Assembly (NCBI RefSeq): GCF_023631325.1
Contig: NZ_JALQDG010000004.1
Span: 1 to 64,000 of the forward strand
DNA from: Caballeronia sp. INDeC2
GTDB taxonomy: Bacteria > Pseudomonadota > Gammaproteobacteria > Burkholderiales > Burkholderiaceae
DNA length: 64,000 bases
Reading direction: 5' to 3'
Part shown: piece after piece, positions 47,108-57,365 of the stretch
How the letters are laid out: every line of letters begins with the position of its first letter
Numbering within the stretch: the first letter of the stretch is position 1
The notes under the pieces: model-generated
Seen by the model: only the letters and a program-made list of their open reading frames with translations
Databases searched by the model: none
Told to the model about the DNA's origin: nothing
Program-made: the position numbers and the translations under genes

Positions 47108-48700
47108 CTACGAAGAACAACTGACTTCGAGGTCGCTCGCCCAAGTGGGCGGCAGGCCGGCAAAGGCCTCGTAATGGGGCTGTTCGTCGTACGGATGGCG
47201 CAGCACGTCCAGCAGGCGCTCCACTTCCGAAAAGTCCTTCTCGGCCGCCTGGCGGATCGCCTGTTCGGCCAGATGATTGCGCAGCACGTACTTCGGATTC
47301 ACGCGATTCATCGCCATGGCGCGTGCGGCGTCGTCGCGCGGCTCGTGCGCGAGGCGCTCGCGATACTGCGCGGCCCACGCGTCGAACGCGGCGCGGTCGA
47401 GGAACAGATCGCGCACGGATGCGTCCCGGCTCGCGTCGGATTTCGACAGCTTCGACAAGTTCCGGAACGTGAGCGTAAAGTCCGCGCGATTCGCATGCAT
47501 GATTTCGAAGAGACCGTTGGCGAGCTTGTCGTCGCCGTCGCGCTCGATCTCGAGACCGAGCTTCGCGCGCATCGTCGCGACGAGCGCGGGCCCGAAACGA
47601 TCCTTGTATCGCTCCATCACTTTCTGCGCTTCTTCGACCACGCGCTCGGCGCGTCCTTCCTCGGGCAGGTTCTGGCCGAAGAGCGGGACGAGCGCCTGCG
47701 CGAGACAGAAGAGGTTCCAGTACGCGACCTGCGGCTGGCGGCCATACGAATAGCGCCCCTGCGTGTCCGAGTGATTGCAGATGTGATGCGCGTTGAACGC
47801 GTCCATGAAGCCGAACGGACCGTAGTCGATCGTGAGGCCGAGAATCGACATGTTGTCGGTGTTCATCACGCCGTGGCAGAAGCCAACGCCTTGCCATTGC
47901 GCCATCAGATCGGCGGTGGAGCGCACGGCTTCGTCGAGCAGCGCGAGGTAGGGATCGTCGGCGTCGCGGCACTGCGGATGAAAACAGTCGATCACGTGAT
48001 CGGCGAGCGTCCGCAGATCGTCGATGCGATCGTTCGAATAGAAGTGCTCGAAGTGGCCGAAGCGCACGAAGCTCGGCGACACGCGGGTGACGATCGCCGC
48101 CGTTTCAATGGTCTCGCGCCGCACCGGCAGGTCCGAGCCGATCACGGCGAGCGCGCGCGTCGTCGGAATGCCGAGATGGTGCATCGCTTCCGAGCACAAA
48201 AACTCGCGGATCGACGAACGCAGCACCGCGCGGCCGTCGCCCATGCGCGAATAGGGCGTGCGTCCCGCGCCCTTCAGTTGCACTTCGAGGCGCGCGCCGT
48301 CGTGCTGGACCTCGCCCAGCGTGAGCGCGCGGCCATCGCCCAATTGGCCTGCCCACACGCCGAATTGATGCCCCGAATACACGGCGGCATAGGGCAGCGA
48401 TTCGCCCGGCCAGTCGCGCGTTGGATTGCCGGCGAAGTACGCGCCGAATGCATCCTTTTCAGGGCCAGCGGCGACGTGCGGATCGAAGCCGAGCGATTCC
48501 GCCGTCTCGCGCGAAAGCCCGACGAGATACGGATCGGGCACCGGCGCCGCGGGAAGACGCGTGAGAAATGCGTTTCCGAGCGCGGCGAACGAACCGGGCT
48601 CGCCGACTCGAATCGCACCGGCGATTTCGCTCATGGAACGCGCCTCGGCGGGCGTCTCGTCGCGCGCCGCGCGCACGGCATTGCTTGGGGAAAACGACAT
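47108..48700 (-). CDS. selO: Protein adenylyltransferase SelO (YdiU)
   Basis: Pseudokinase-fold enzyme that transfers AMP to Ser/Thr/Tyr of target proteins, with targets linked to redox balance. The 530-residue product has [48 protein letters not shown] and [20 protein letters not shown], which contain the family's inverted ATP-binding and metal residues. The bacterial form lacks the C-terminal selenocysteine of animals. The start at 48700 adds about 22 residues before MSEIAG, which is an alternative start. It is divergent from the acyl-CoA ligase across 106 bases. Confidence 0.94.
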   Translation of the reverse strand: MSFSPSNAVRAARDETPAEARSMSEIAGAIRVGEPGSFAALGNAFLTRLPAAPVPDPYLVGLSRETAESLGFDPHVAAGPEKDAFGAYFAGNPTRDWPGESLPYAAVYSGHQFGVWAGQLGDGRALTLGEVQHDGARLEVQLKGAGRTPYSRMGDGRAVLRSSIREFLCSEAMHHLGIPTTRALAVIGSDLPVRRETIETAAIVTRVSPSFVRFGHFEHFYSNDRIDDLRTLADHVIDCFHPQCRDADDPYLALLDEAVRSTADLMAQWQGVGFCHGVMNTDNMSILGLTIDYGPFGFMDAFNAHHICNHSDTQGRYSYGRQPQVAYWNLFCLAQALVPLFGQNLPEEGRAERVVEEAQKVMERYKDRFGPALVATMRAKLGLEIERDGDDKLANGLFEIMHANRADFTLTFRNLSKLSKSDASRDASVRDLFLDRAAFDAWAAQYRERLAHEPRDDAARAMAMNRVNPKYVLRNHLAEQAIRQAAEKDFSEVERLLDVLRHPYDEQPHYEAFAGLPPTWASDLEVSCSS

Positions 48701-48806
48701 ATTGAGCGCCTCTGAGTTAAACGATATTGTAATTCCGCGCCCGCGGGCCTGCAGGAGCGTGGCCCGGCCATCCGACCAGCATTCGACAGATTCGAGGACA
48801 TCGCCT

Positions 48807-50465
48807 ATGACGTCGCCGCTCTACGGCCAGATGATGGAAGTACCGCTGCTCGCGTCGTCCCTGCTGTCCCATGCCTCGCGCCACTTCGGCGACAACGAGA
48901 TCGTGTCGCGCCGCATCGAAGGCGACATCCACCGTTATACCTACCGCGATTGCGAAAAGCGCGCGAAGCAGCTTGCGCAGGCGCTGACCGCGCTCGGTGT
49001 GGAGCAGGGCGAGCGCATCGGCACGCTCGCATGGAACGGCTACAGACATCTCGAATGTTATTACGGCGTGAGCGGCATGGGCGCCGTGTGTCACACGATC
49101 AATCCGCGTCTCTTTCCGGATCAGATCGCGTTCATCATCGATCACGCCGACGATGCATACGTCTGCTTCGACATGACCTTCGGCCCGCTCGTCGAGTTGA
49201 TCGCGCCACAATGTCCGAACGTGAAAGGCTGGATCGCGCTCGGCGATGCCGCGTGCATCGGCGAGCATCTGTCGAACATGAGCGTGCCGGTGATGAGCTA
49301 CGAGAGCCTCATCGGCGAGCAAGACGGCGACTACGCATGGCCGATGCTCGACGAGCGCCAGGCCTCGTTTCTTTGCTACACGTCGGGCACGACCGGCAAT
49401 CCGAAGGGCGCGCTGTACTCGCATCGCTCGGCGGTGTTGCATGCGTACGGCGCGGCGTTGCCCGACGCGATGGGTGCTTCATCGAGCGATTCGATCCTGC
49501 CCGTCGTGCCGATGTTCCATGTCAACGCGTGGGGCATTCCCCATGCGGGGCCGCTCGTCGGCGCGAAACTCGTGTTCCCGGGCAAGGACCTCGACGGCAA
49601 ATCGCTCTACGAGTTGATGGAGGCCGAAGGCGTCACGTATTCGGCGGGCGTACCTACCGTGTGGATGGGCCTGCTCGCCTACATGAAGCAGCAGAACGCG
49701 CGGTTCTCGACGTTGAAGCGCACCGTGATCGGGGGCTCCGCGTGTCCGCCCGCGATGCTGCGCATCTTCGAGGAAGAGTACGGCGTGCAGGTGATCCACG
49801 CGTGGGGCATGACGGAGATGTCGCCGCTCGGCACCTTGTCGCGCCTGAGCTTCAAGCAGAAGCAGCGCCCGCTGGAGGAGCAGCGCCGCTCGCTGGAGAA
49901 GCAGGGCCACACGCTTTTCGGCGTCGACATGAAAGTAGTCGGCGACGACGGCAGCGAACTGCCGTGGGACGGCAAGTCCTTCGGCGATCTCTACGTGCGC
50001 GGGCCGTGGGTCATCGACCGCTATTTCCGTCGCGACGACTCGCCGCTCGTCGACGGCTGGTTTCCGACGGGCGATGTCGCGACCATCGATCCGGACGGCT
50101 TCATGCAGATCACCGATCGCAGCAAGGACGTGATCAAGTCCGGCGGCGAGTGGATCAGCTCGATCGATCTGGAAAATATCGCGGTGTCGCATCCGCAGGT
50201 GGCGGAGGCCGCGTGCATCGCGTGCGCGCATCCGAAGTGGACGGAGCGGCCGCTGATCGTGGCGGTGTTGAAGCCGGGCGCCACCGTCACGCGCGAGGAA
50301 CTGCGCGCGCATTTCGAGGGCAAGGTGGCGAAGTGGTGGATTCCGGACGACGTCGTGTTCGCCGAGCAATTGCCGCACACCGCGACGGGCAAGCTGCAGA
50401 AAGTGCGTCTGCGCGAACAGTTTCGCGATTACGTGCTGCCGAACGCGACGGAAAACTCCGTCTAA
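48807..50465 (+). CDS. Fatty acyl-CoA ligase (ANL superfamily)
   Basis: Activates a carboxylic acid to its CoA thioester through an acyl-AMP. The 552-residue product has the AMP motif [16 protein letters not shown], the A5-like motif [24 protein letters not shown] and the C-terminal [15 protein letters not shown] hinge, with the catalytic lysine in GKLQKV near the end. It resembles the DmdB/medium-to-long-chain ligases; chain length and substrate are not readable. The start at 48807 follows a GAGG site; earlier in-frame sequence overlaps selO. A terminator separates it from the downstream beta-oxidation run, which probably uses its product. Confidence 0.9.
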   Translation: MTSPLYGQMMEVPLLASSLLSHASRHFGDNEIVSRRIEGDIHRYTYRDCEKRAKQLAQALTALGVEQGERIGTLAWNGYRHLECYYGVSGMGAVCHTINPRLFPDQIAFIIDHADDAYVCFDMTFGPLVELIAPQCPNVKGWIALGDAACIGEHLSNMSVPVMSYESLIGEQDGDYAWPMLDERQASFLCYTSGTTGNPKGALYSHRSAVLHAYGAALPDAMGASSSDSILPVVPMFHVNAWGIPHAGPLVGAKLVFPGKDLDGKSLYELMEAEGVTYSAGVPTVWMGLLAYMKQQNARFSTLKRTVIGGSACPPAMLRIFEEEYGVQVIHAWGMTEMSPLGTLSRLSFKQKQRPLEEQRRSLEKQGHTLFGVDMKVVGDDGSELPWDGKSFGDLYVRGPWVIDRYFRRDDSPLVDGWFPTGDVATIDPDGFMQITDRSKDVIKSGGEWISSIDLENIAVSHPQVAEAACIACAHPKWTERPLIVAVLKPGATVTREELRAHFEGKVAKWWIPDDVVFAEQLPHTATGKLQKVRLREQFRDYVLPNATENSV

Positions 50466-50486
50466 CGTCGTCGCGCTTCCTCGTCG

Positions 50487-50524
50487 AAGCCCCGGTCCGC
50501 CCCATGCGGAACCGGGGCTTTTCT
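50487..50524 (+). terminator. Acyl-CoA ligase terminator
   Basis: The stem 50487-50500 pairs with 50506-50520 (one bulged A), followed by TTCT. It ends the ligase transcript 21 bases after the stop. Confidence 0.85.
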
Positions 50525-50561
50525 ACATGCGCGGTCCGCGCGAGACACGCAGTCGTCTTAA

Positions 50562-50590
50562 TTGGACGATCGTGCTTTTTTGTGTATTCT
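50562..50590 (+). promoter_or_regulatory. Promoter of the beta-oxidation run
   Basis: TTGGAC (50562-50567) and TATTCT (50585-50590) are exactly 17 bases apart, after the ligase terminator and 50 bases before the first gene. No FadR-like palindrome was recognised. An AGGAG site lies 8 bases before the start codon. Confidence 0.6.
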
Positions 50591-50640
50591 GAACGGATCA
50601 ACCACAATTCATCCGATACCCGTCGGCAGGAGACACCTTC

Positions 50641-52725
50641 ATGGCAGTGGACTACACGATCCGCGGCGGCGTCGCCGTCATCACGCTCGATAATCCTCCC
50701 GTCAACGGACTCGGGCATTCGACGCGCGCGGGCATCGTCGAAGGCATCGAGCGCGCGAACGATGCCGACGACGTGCGCGCCATCGTCATCATCGGCGCAG
50801 GCAAGGCGTTCTCGGGCGGCGCGGACATCACCGAATTCAACACGCCGAAGGCCACGCAAGAGCCGACGCTCATGACCGTGATCAAGGCGCTGGAAGGGAG
50901 CGCGAAGCCCGTGGTCGCGGCGATCCACGCGGTCGCGATGGGCGGCGGCCTCGAACTCGCGCTCGGCGCGCACTACCGCATCGCCGCGCCCGGCGCGCAA
51001 ATCGCGCTGCCGGAAGTGAAGCTCGGCCTGTTGCCCGGCGCGGGCGGCACGCAGCGCCTGCCGCGCGTGGTCGGGCTGGAGACGGCGTTGAACATGATCG
51101 TGTCGGGGACGCCGGTGCCGTCGGAGAAACTCGCGCAGACCGCGCTCTTCGATGAGCTCGTCGAAGGCGATCTGCTGGAACGCGCGCTGTCGTTCGCGAA
51201 TGAGGCCGCGGACCAGGGCGGACCGTATCCGAAAGTGCGCGACCGCAAGATCGAGCATCCGAACGCCGAGGGTTTCATGCAGTTCGCGCGGAACGGCGTC
51301 GCGGCGGCCGCGAAGCATTTCCCGGCGCCGCACAAGTGCATCGATGCCGTGGAAAAGGGCGTGAAGGAAGGTTTCGAGCGCGGGCTCGCATTCGAACGCG
51401 AATGCTTTCTCGCGCTCGTGCAGACGCCCGAAAGCCGCGCGCTGCGGCATGCGTTTTTCGGCGAGCGCGCGGCGGCCAAAATCGCCGATGTGCCGTCGAA
51501 TACGCCCGTCAGGAAGATCGCCCAAGTCGGCGTGATCGGCGCGGGCACGATGGGCGGCGGCATTGCGATGAACTTCCTCAACGCGGGACTGCCCGTCGTG
51601 CTGCTCGAAACGAAGCAGGAGGCGATCGATCGCGGGCTCGCCACGATCCGTCGCAACTACGAAGCGCAGGTCAAGAAGGGCAAGCTCACACAGGAGAAGA
51701 TCGAAGAGCGCATGGCGCTCGTTGCGCCGACGCTGTCGTTCTCCGATCTCGCGCAAGCGGACCTCATCATCGAAGCCGTGTTCGAAGAGCTGAGCGTGAA
51801 GGAGCAAGTGTTCCGCCAGCTCGATGAAATCGCGAAGCCCGGCGCGATCCTCGCATCGAACACATCGACGCTCGATTTGAACAGAATCGCATCGTTCACG
51901 AAGCGTCCGGGCGATGTCATCGGCATGCATTTCTTCAGCCCGGCCAACGTGATGAAGCTGCTCGAAGTCGTGCGCGGCGAGAAGACCGACAAGGACGTGC
52001 TCGCCACCGTCATGCAGCTCGCGAAAAAGATCAAAAAGACGGCGGTGGTGTCGGGCGTGTGCGACGGCTTCATCGGCAACCGGATGATCGAGCAGTACGT
52101 CCGGCAAGCGCTTTTCATGCTGGAAGAAGGCGCGCTGCCCGCGCAGATCGATCGCGCGATCGAGAAATTCGGCTTCGCGATGGGCCCGTTTCGCATGAGC
52201 GATCTGGCGGGCAACGACATCGGCTGGGCGATCAGAAAGCGGCGCTATCGGGAGCAGCCGGAGCTGCATTATTCGCGCATCGCGGATCACCTGTGCGAGG
52301 CGGGCCGCTTCGGGCAGAAGACCGGCGCGGGCTGGTACGACTATCAGCCGGGCAAGCGCGACGCGGCGCCGTCGAAGCTCGTGGACGACATGATCGTCGC
52401 GTATTCGAAGGAACGCGGCGTCGAGCGGCGCACGATCGGCGATGAAGAGATCGTCGAGCGCCTCGTGCTGTCGCTCGTGAACGAAGGCGCGAAGATTCTC
52501 GCGGAAGGCATCGCGGGCAAGGCGTCGGATATCGACATGGTCTATCTGACGGGCTACGGCTTTCCGCTCTGGCGCGGCGGCCCGATGCTCTATGCGGACA
52601 CCATCGGCCTCTATAACGTCGAACGCGCGATGCGCAAGTACGCGAAGCAGACCAACGGCGAAGCATGGCAACCGGCCGCGCTCGTGACGCAACTCGCGCA
52701 ATCGAATGGACGCTTCAATGACTGA
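50641..52725 (+). CDS. Bifunctional enoyl-CoA hydratase / 3-hydroxyacyl-CoA dehydrogenase
   Basis: Carries the middle two steps of beta-oxidation. The N-terminal crotonase domain (about 1-280) has GADITEF and AMGGGLELALGAHYR with the oxyanion glycines. The dehydrogenase domain starts at VGVIGAGTMGGG near residue 300 and includes FFSPANVMKLLEVV and CDGFIGNRM. The 694-residue length and architecture match FadJ/peroxisomal-type enzymes. The FadB isomerase role cannot be judged. It is the first gene of the co-directional run and overlaps pncA by 8 bases. Confidence 0.95.
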   Translation: MAVDYTIRGGVAVITLDNPPVNGLGHSTRAGIVEGIERANDADDVRAIVIIGAGKAFSGGADITEFNTPKATQEPTLMTVIKALEGSAKPVVAAIHAVAMGGGLELALGAHYRIAAPGAQIALPEVKLGLLPGAGGTQRLPRVVGLETALNMIVSGTPVPSEKLAQTALFDELVEGDLLERALSFANEAADQGGPYPKVRDRKIEHPNAEGFMQFARNGVAAAAKHFPAPHKCIDAVEKGVKEGFERGLAFERECFLALVQTPESRALRHAFFGERAAAKIADVPSNTPVRKIAQVGVIGAGTMGGGIAMNFLNAGLPVVLLETKQEAIDRGLATIRRNYEAQVKKGKLTQEKIEERMALVAPTLSFSDLAQADLIIEAVFEELSVKEQVFRQLDEIAKPGAILASNTSTLDLNRIASFTKRPGDVIGMHFFSPANVMKLLEVVRGEKTDKDVLATVMQLAKKIKKTAVVSGVCDGFIGNRMIEQYVRQALFMLEEGALPAQIDRAIEKFGFAMGPFRMSDLAGNDIGWAIRKRRYREQPELHYSRIADHLCEAGRFGQKTGAGWYDYQPGKRDAAPSKLVDDMIVAYSKERGVERRTIGDEEIVERLVLSLVNEGAKILAEGIAGKASDIDMVYLTGYGFPLWRGGPMLYADTIGLYNVERAMRKYAKQTNGEAWQPAALVTQLAQSNGRFND

Positions 52726-53353
52726 GATGAAACCCGTTGAAGACGTATTCCTCGTCGTGGACGTGCAGTACGACTTCATGCCGGGCGGCGCGCTTGCCGT
52801 CGCGCGCGGCGATGAAGTCGTGCCTGTCGTCAACCGGCTTGGCCGCGCGTTCTCGCATGTCGTGCTCACGCAGGACTGGCATCCGCGCTCGCATGTGTCG
52901 TTCGCGGCGAATCACGCAAACCGTCAGCCGTTCGGGACGATGACGCTGCCTTACGGCGAGCAGGTGCTGTGGCCGGTGCATTGCGTGCAGGACACGCAAG
53001 GCGCGGCGCTGCATCGCGATCTGCATGTGCCGCATGCGCGGCTCGTGATTCGCAAGGGACATCACGAGCATGTCGACAGCTACTCGGCGTTTCTCGAAGC
53101 GGATCGCACGACGCCGACCGGCCTCGAAGGCTATCTGCGCAACGTCGGCGCGAAGCGCGTCTGGCTCGCGGGACTCGCGACGGACTATTGCGTCGCGTGG
53201 TCCGCGCTCGATGCGCGCGCGGCGGGCTTCGACGTCACCGTGATCGAGGACGCATGCCGCGCGATCGATCTGAACGGCTCGCTCGATAAGGCATGGCAGG
53301 ACATGCGCGACGCCGGCGTGCAGCGCGTGACGTCGGCGGACATACTCAGTTAA
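52718..53353 (+). CDS. pncA: Nicotinamidase / pyrazinamidase
   Basis: Hydrolyses nicotinamide to nicotinate for NAD salvage. The 211-residue product has the triad Asp15 in VVDVQYDF, Lys113 in VIRKG and Cys158 in TDYCVA, and the metal ligands Asp53, His55 and His59 in TQDWHPRSH. Three in-frame ATGs are possible (52706, 52718, 52727); 52718 was chosen, and all of them lie at or within the end of the upstream gene. The placement between a beta-oxidation dehydrogenase and a thiolase is unusual and ties NAD salvage to a pathway that reduces NAD. Confidence 0.94.
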   Translation: MTEMKPVEDVFLVVDVQYDFMPGGALAVARGDEVVPVVNRLGRAFSHVVLTQDWHPRSHVSFAANHANRQPFGTMTLPYGEQVLWPVHCVQDTQGAALHRDLHVPHARLVIRKGHHEHVDSYSAFLEADRTTPTGLEGYLRNVGAKRVWLAGLATDYCVAWSALDARAAGFDVTVIEDACRAIDLNGSLDKAWQDMRDAGVQRVTSADILS

Positions 53354-53368
53354 GGCAAGGGAGACGAC

Positions 53369-54547
53369 ATGACCGATGCAGTCATCGTATCGACGGCGCG
53401 CACCGCGCTCGCCAAATCGTGGCGCGGCGCGCTCAACATGACCCACGGCGCGACGCTCGGCGGCCATGTTACGAAGGCCGTCGTCGAACGCGCGGGCATC
53501 GATCCGGCGCGCGTCGAAGACGTCATCATGGGCTGCGCGAATCCCGAAGGCGCGACGGGCATGAACATCGCGCGGCAGATCGCATTGCGCGCGGGGCTGC
53601 CCGTGTCCGTGCCCGGCATGACGGTGAACCGCTTCTGCTCATCGGGCCTGCAGACGATCGCGCTCGCCGCGCAGCGCGTGATGGCGGGCGAGGGCGATGT
53701 GTACGTTGCGGGCGGCGTCGAATCGATCTCGTGCGTGCAGAACGAGATGAACCGCCACATGCTGACCGACGGCTGGCTGAACCGTAACAAGCCCGAGATC
53801 TACTGGTCGATGCTGCAGACCGCCGAAAATGTCGCGAAGCGCTACGAGATATCGAAGACGCGCCAGGACGAATACGGCGTGCGCTCGCAGCAGCGCGCGG
53901 CGGCCGCTCAAGCCGCGGGCAAGTTCGACGATGAAATCGTGCCGATTACCGTGCTCGCCGGCATCGCCGACAAGGCGACGGGACGCATGTTCACGAAGGA
54001 AGTGACGCTCGCCGCCGACGAAGGCATCCGCGCCGACACCACGCTCGAAGGCGTGTCGAATATCCGGACCGCGCTGCCCGGCGGCGTCATCACGGCCGGC
54101 AACGCGAGCCAGTTTTCGGACGGCGCATCGGCGTGCATCGTGATGAACGCGACGCGCGCCGAGAAAGAAGGGCTGACCCCGCTCGGCATCTTCCGCGGCT
54201 TCGCGGTCGCGGGCTGCGAGCCGGACGAGATGGGCATCGGTCCGGTGTTCGCCGTGCCGAAACTCTTGAAGCGCGCGGGCTTGTCCGTCGACGATATCGG
54301 CTTGTGGGAACTGAACGAAGCGTTCGCGGTGCAGGTGCTCTACTGCCGCGACAAGCTGGGCATTCCCGACGAGCGCCTGAACGTGAACGGCGGCGCAATC
54401 GCGGTCGGGCATCCGTATGGCGTTTCGGGCGCGCGTCTGACCGGCCATGCGCTCATCGAAGGCAAGCGGCGCGGCGCGAAGTTCGTCGTGGTCACGATGT
54501 GCATCGGCGGCGGCCAGGGCGCGGCGGGGCTGTTCGAAATCGTGTGA
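53369..54547 (+). CDS. Acetyl-CoA C-acyltransferase (thiolase)
   Basis: Final thiolytic step of beta-oxidation. The 392-residue product has nucleophile Cys90 in [10 protein letters not shown], His348 in [12 protein letters not shown] and Cys378 in CIGGGQG, the complete catalytic set. An AGGGAGA site precedes the start, 15 bases after pncA. It resembles FadA/FadI-type degradative thiolases more than the biosynthetic PhaA type, but the substrate chain length is not readable. Confidence 0.94.
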   Translation: MTDAVIVSTARTALAKSWRGALNMTHGATLGGHVTKAVVERAGIDPARVEDVIMGCANPEGATGMNIARQIALRAGLPVSVPGMTVNRFCSSGLQTIALAAQRVMAGEGDVYVAGGVESISCVQNEMNRHMLTDGWLNRNKPEIYWSMLQTAENVAKRYEISKTRQDEYGVRSQQRAAAAQAAGKFDDEIVPITVLAGIADKATGRMFTKEVTLAADEGIRADTTLEGVSNIRTALPGGVITAGNASQFSDGASACIVMNATRAEKEGLTPLGIFRGFAVAGCEPDEMGIGPVFAVPKLLKRAGLSVDDIGLWELNEAFAVQVLYCRDKLGIPDERLNVNGGAIAVGHPYGVSGARLTGHALIEGKRRGAKFVVVTMCIGGGQGAAGLFEIV

Positions 54548-54617
54548 CGGCCGCGCGTCCATCGCCGCATAGGGATTTTTGCTACGCTTCAGGTCTTGCC
54601 AGACAACAGGAGTCGCC

Positions 54618-54920
54618 GTGCTACGTCACATCGTCATGTGGAAGCTGAAGGAAAACGCCGAGGGCGCGAGCCGCGCCGAGAACGCCGAAAAGCTGAAGGC
54701 GAAGCTCGAAACCTGCCGCAGCATCGTGAAGGGACAAGGACATTTCGAAGTCGGCACCGCGCAGCCGGGTTTCGATTGCACATATGACGTCGTGCTCGTC
54801 TCCGATTTCGACGACAAGGCCGCGCTCGAAGCCTATCAGGTTCATCCGAAGCATCAGGCGCTGAAGGACTTCGTCGCGGCGATCCGCGAAGAGCGCCAGT
54901 GCGTCGACTACGAAGTGTGA
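54618..54920 (+). CDS. DABB-domain (stress-responsive A/B barrel) protein
   Basis: A 100-residue single-domain protein starting at a GTG (54618) 6 bases after an ACAGGAG site. It opens with LRHIVMWKLKE and contains DVVLVSDFDDKAALEAYQVH and a C-terminal DFVAAI helix, all typical of the dimeric alpha/beta barrel fold. Plant relatives include olivetolic acid cyclase, while most bacterial members have no known activity. Its position among acyl-CoA enzymes suggests it acts on, or binds, a pathway intermediate; this is inference. It lies 5 bases before the thioesterase gene. Confidence 0.88.
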   Translation: MLRHIVMWKLKENAEGASRAENAEKLKAKLETCRSIVKGQGHFEVGTAQPGFDCTYDVVLVSDFDDKAALEAYQVHPKHQALKDFVAAIREERQCVDYEV

Positions 54921-54925
54921 GCGCG

Positions 54926-55405
54926 ATGTCCTCTTCCGAACCATCCGCGGGCAACGTCTCGATCGAAAGCCCGTTCATCGACGCGCTCGGCGTGCAGCTC
55001 GTCAAGGCCGCCGACGGCGAAAGCGAAGTGCGCATGCCGCTCCAGGAAACGCACATGAACACGTGGGGCATCGCGCACGGCGGCGTCACGATGACCTTGC
55101 TCGACGCAGCGCTCGCGCTCGCCGCGCGCAGTGTCGCGGGCGACGGCGTCGGCGTCGTCACCGTCGAGATGAAAGTCAACTTCATGCAGCCGGGCCGCGG
55201 CGAGTTGCGCGGCTATGGCCGCGTGCTGCATCGCTCGACGACGATGGCCTATTGCGAAGGCGAGATCCGCGACAGCGAAGGCCACTTCGTCGCGAAGGCG
55301 CTCGGCACGTTCAAGTACATGAAGCGGCTCGCGGTCGGGCGCGACATCGTCAGGCAGAAGATGCGCTCCGATCCGAAGGCGACGCCCGGCCCGAGCGACG
55401 CCTGA
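54926..55405 (+). CDS. PaaI-type hotdog thioesterase
   Basis: Probably hydrolyses an acyl-CoA to relieve CoA trapping. The 159-residue product has the hotdog core with NTWGIAHGGVTMTLLDAAL, where the HGG and following Asp form the active site, and VEMKVNFMQPGRG. The C-terminal 20 residues are an extension rich in basic residues. It begins 5 bases after the DABB gene stop and is followed by the CurA-type gene after 28 bases. Confidence 0.9.
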   Translation: MSSSEPSAGNVSIESPFIDALGVQLVKAADGESEVRMPLQETHMNTWGIAHGGVTMTLLDAALALAARSVAGDGVGVVTVEMKVNFMQPGRGELRGYGRVLHRSTTMAYCEGEIRDSEGHFVAKALGTFKYMKRLAVGRDIVRQKMRSDPKATPGPSDA

Positions 55406-55433
55406 GTCCTCATATCCGCGAAGGAGAATCCGC

Positions 55434-56438
55434 ATGGCAGATGCACCAATCAACCGCCAGATCCTGCTCGTGTCGCGCCCGCAAGGCGAGGCGTCGGTCT
55501 CGAACTTCAAGCTGGTCGAAACGCCGCTCGCGCCGCTGCAAGACGGCGAAGTGCGGGTGCGCAATCACTATCTGTCGCTCGATCCGTACATGCGCGGCCG
55601 CATGGACGACGCGAAATCGTACGCCGCGCCGCAACCGCTCAACGAAGTGATGATCGGCGGCACCGTGGGCGTCGTGAGCGAATCACGCAATCCGGCGTTC
55701 GCAGTGGGCGATAGCGTCGTCGGCGTGCTCGGCTGGCAGGAATTCGGCACGTCCGATGGCCGCGGTCTGAACAAGGTCGATGCGTCGCGCGTGCCGCTGT
55801 CCGCGTATCTCGGCGCGGTCGGCATGCCCGGCGTCACGGCGTGGTACGGGCTCAATCGCATCATCGAGCCGAAGGCGGGCGAGACGGTCGTGGTGTCGGC
55901 GGCGAGCGGCGCGGTGGGCAGCGTCGTCGGGCAACTGGCGAAGGCGGCCGGATGCCGCGCGGTGGGCATCGCGGGCGGCGCGGACAAATGCCGTTACGTC
56001 GTCGAGACGCTCGGCCTCGATGCATGCGTCGACTACAAGGCAGGCAATCTGTACGAAGACTTGAAAGCCGCGACGCCGAATGGCGTGGACGGCTACTTCG
56101 AAAACGTCGGCGGCGAAACGCTCAACGCCGTGCTCGCGCGCATGAACGCGTTCGGGCGCGTCGCGGTGTGCGGCATGATCTCCGGTTACGACGGCAAGCC
56201 CATGCCGATGAACGCGCCCAGACTCATCCTGACCCAGCGGCTCAAGCTGCAGGGTTTCATCGTCTCCGAACATCTGGATGTCTGGCCGCAAGCGCTGAAG
56301 GAACTGGGCGAGCGCGTCGCGACGAAGAAACTGCATTTTCGCGAGAGCATCGCCGAAGGGCTCGAGAATGCGCCCGAAGCGTTCCTCGGCCTCTTGCGCG
56401 GAAAGAACTTCGGCAAGCAACTCGTGAAGCTCGTCTGA
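55434..56438 (+). CDS. NADP-dependent alkenal/enone reductase (CurA-like MDR)
   Basis: Medium-chain reductase without the catalytic zinc ligands, of the leukotriene B4 dehydrogenase / CurA type, reducing the double bond of enals or enones with NADPH. The 334-residue product has RNHYLSLDPYMRGRM near 40-55, the nucleotide fold VVSAASGAVGSVVGQLAK and the Tyr/Lys region GADKCRYVVETLG. A strong GAAGGAGA site precedes the start. It lies in the middle of the beta-oxidation run. Confidence 0.92.
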   Translation: MADAPINRQILLVSRPQGEASVSNFKLVETPLAPLQDGEVRVRNHYLSLDPYMRGRMDDAKSYAAPQPLNEVMIGGTVGVVSESRNPAFAVGDSVVGVLGWQEFGTSDGRGLNKVDASRVPLSAYLGAVGMPGVTAWYGLNRIIEPKAGETVVVSAASGAVGSVVGQLAKAAGCRAVGIAGGADKCRYVVETLGLDACVDYKAGNLYEDLKAATPNGVDGYFENVGGETLNAVLARMNAFGRVAVCGMISGYDGKPMPMNAPRLILTQRLKLQGFIVSEHLDVWPQALKELGERVATKKLHFRESIAEGLENAPEAFLGLLRGKNFGKQLVKLV

Positions 56439-56452
56439 TCGGAGGAGCGCAC

Positions 56453-57313
56453 GTGGATCGCTTCGAAGGCAAGGTCGCCGTCATCACCGGCGCGGGCAGC
56501 GGATTCGGGCGCGAGTTCGCGAAAGAAGGCGCGGCGCTCGGCATGAAGCTCGTGCTCGCCGATCTCGACACCGCCGCACTCGATGCGACCGTCGACGCGG
56601 TGCGCGCGGCGGGCGGCGAAGCGATCGGCGTCACGACGGACGTATCGGACGCCGCTCAGGTCGACGCGCTGGCGCGCGCATCGCTCGATACGTATGGCGG
56701 CGTGCATTTGCTCTTCAACAACGCGGGCGTCGGCGCGGGCGGCTTCGTGTGGGAGAACGGCGCGAACGACTGGCAGTGGGTCTTCGGCGTGAACGTGATG
56801 GGCGTCGCGAACGGACTGCGCGCGTTCGTGCCGGTCATGCTCGAACAGAACGAGCCGGCGCATATGGTCAACACGGCGTCGGTCGCGGGCCTGCTCGCCG
56901 CGCCCGCGATGGGCGTCTACAACGCATCGAAGCACGCGGTCGTCGCGCTGACCGAGACGTTGCACCACGACTTGCGGCTCGCGGGTGCGTCGCTGATCGG
57001 CGTGTCGCTCTTGTGTCCTGCGTTCGTGCCGACCGGCATCGCCAACGCCGAACGCTCGCGGCCCGAGACGCTCGCCAACGAAACGCCGCTTACGGCATCG
57101 CAAAAGCTCGCGGCGCGGCAACTCGCGCGGGCGGTGGAAGGCGGCAAGCTGTCCGCGCGCGATGTCGCCGTGCTCACGTTCGATGCGGTCCGCGAGGGGC
57201 GCTTCTATGTCATCACGCATCCGAACATCATGGCGTCGGTGCAACTCCGGCTCGACGACATCGCGCAACTGCGCAATCCCACCGACCCGATGTCGCTGAA
57301 ACGGCCGCGCTGA
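56453..57313 (+). CDS. Short-chain dehydrogenase/reductase
   Basis: Classical SDR of 286 residues starting at a GTG (56453) behind a GGAGGA site. It has the cofactor motif TGAGSGFG (12-19), NNAG at 89-92, Ser143 in NTASVAG, and Tyr156/Lys160 in YNASK. Asp37 in LADLD after the second strand favours NAD over NADP. It lies 14 bases after the CurA-type gene and is probably a 3-hydroxyacyl or alcohol dehydrogenase of the same pathway. The substrate is unknown. Confidence 0.93.
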   Translation: MDRFEGKVAVITGAGSGFGREFAKEGAALGMKLVLADLDTAALDATVDAVRAAGGEAIGVTTDVSDAAQVDALARASLDTYGGVHLLFNNAGVGAGGFVWENGANDWQWVFGVNVMGVANGLRAFVPVMLEQNEPAHMVNTASVAGLLAAPAMGVYNASKHAVVALTETLHHDLRLAGASLIGVSLLCPAFVPTGIANAERSRPETLANETPLTASQKLAARQLARAVEGGKLSARDVAVLTFDAVREGRFYVITHPNIMASVQLRLDDIAQLRNPTDPMSLKRPR

Positions 57314-57365
57314 CGGTGCGCGGTTCGTGGCATCATCGTGTCCCTTTTTGACGCTCATATCGCCG

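Noticed and set aside
50287..52869. 860-residue open frame antisense to the beta-oxidation enzyme
   Set aside because: Same signature of antisense high-GC reading; the plus strand has complete catalytic motifs.
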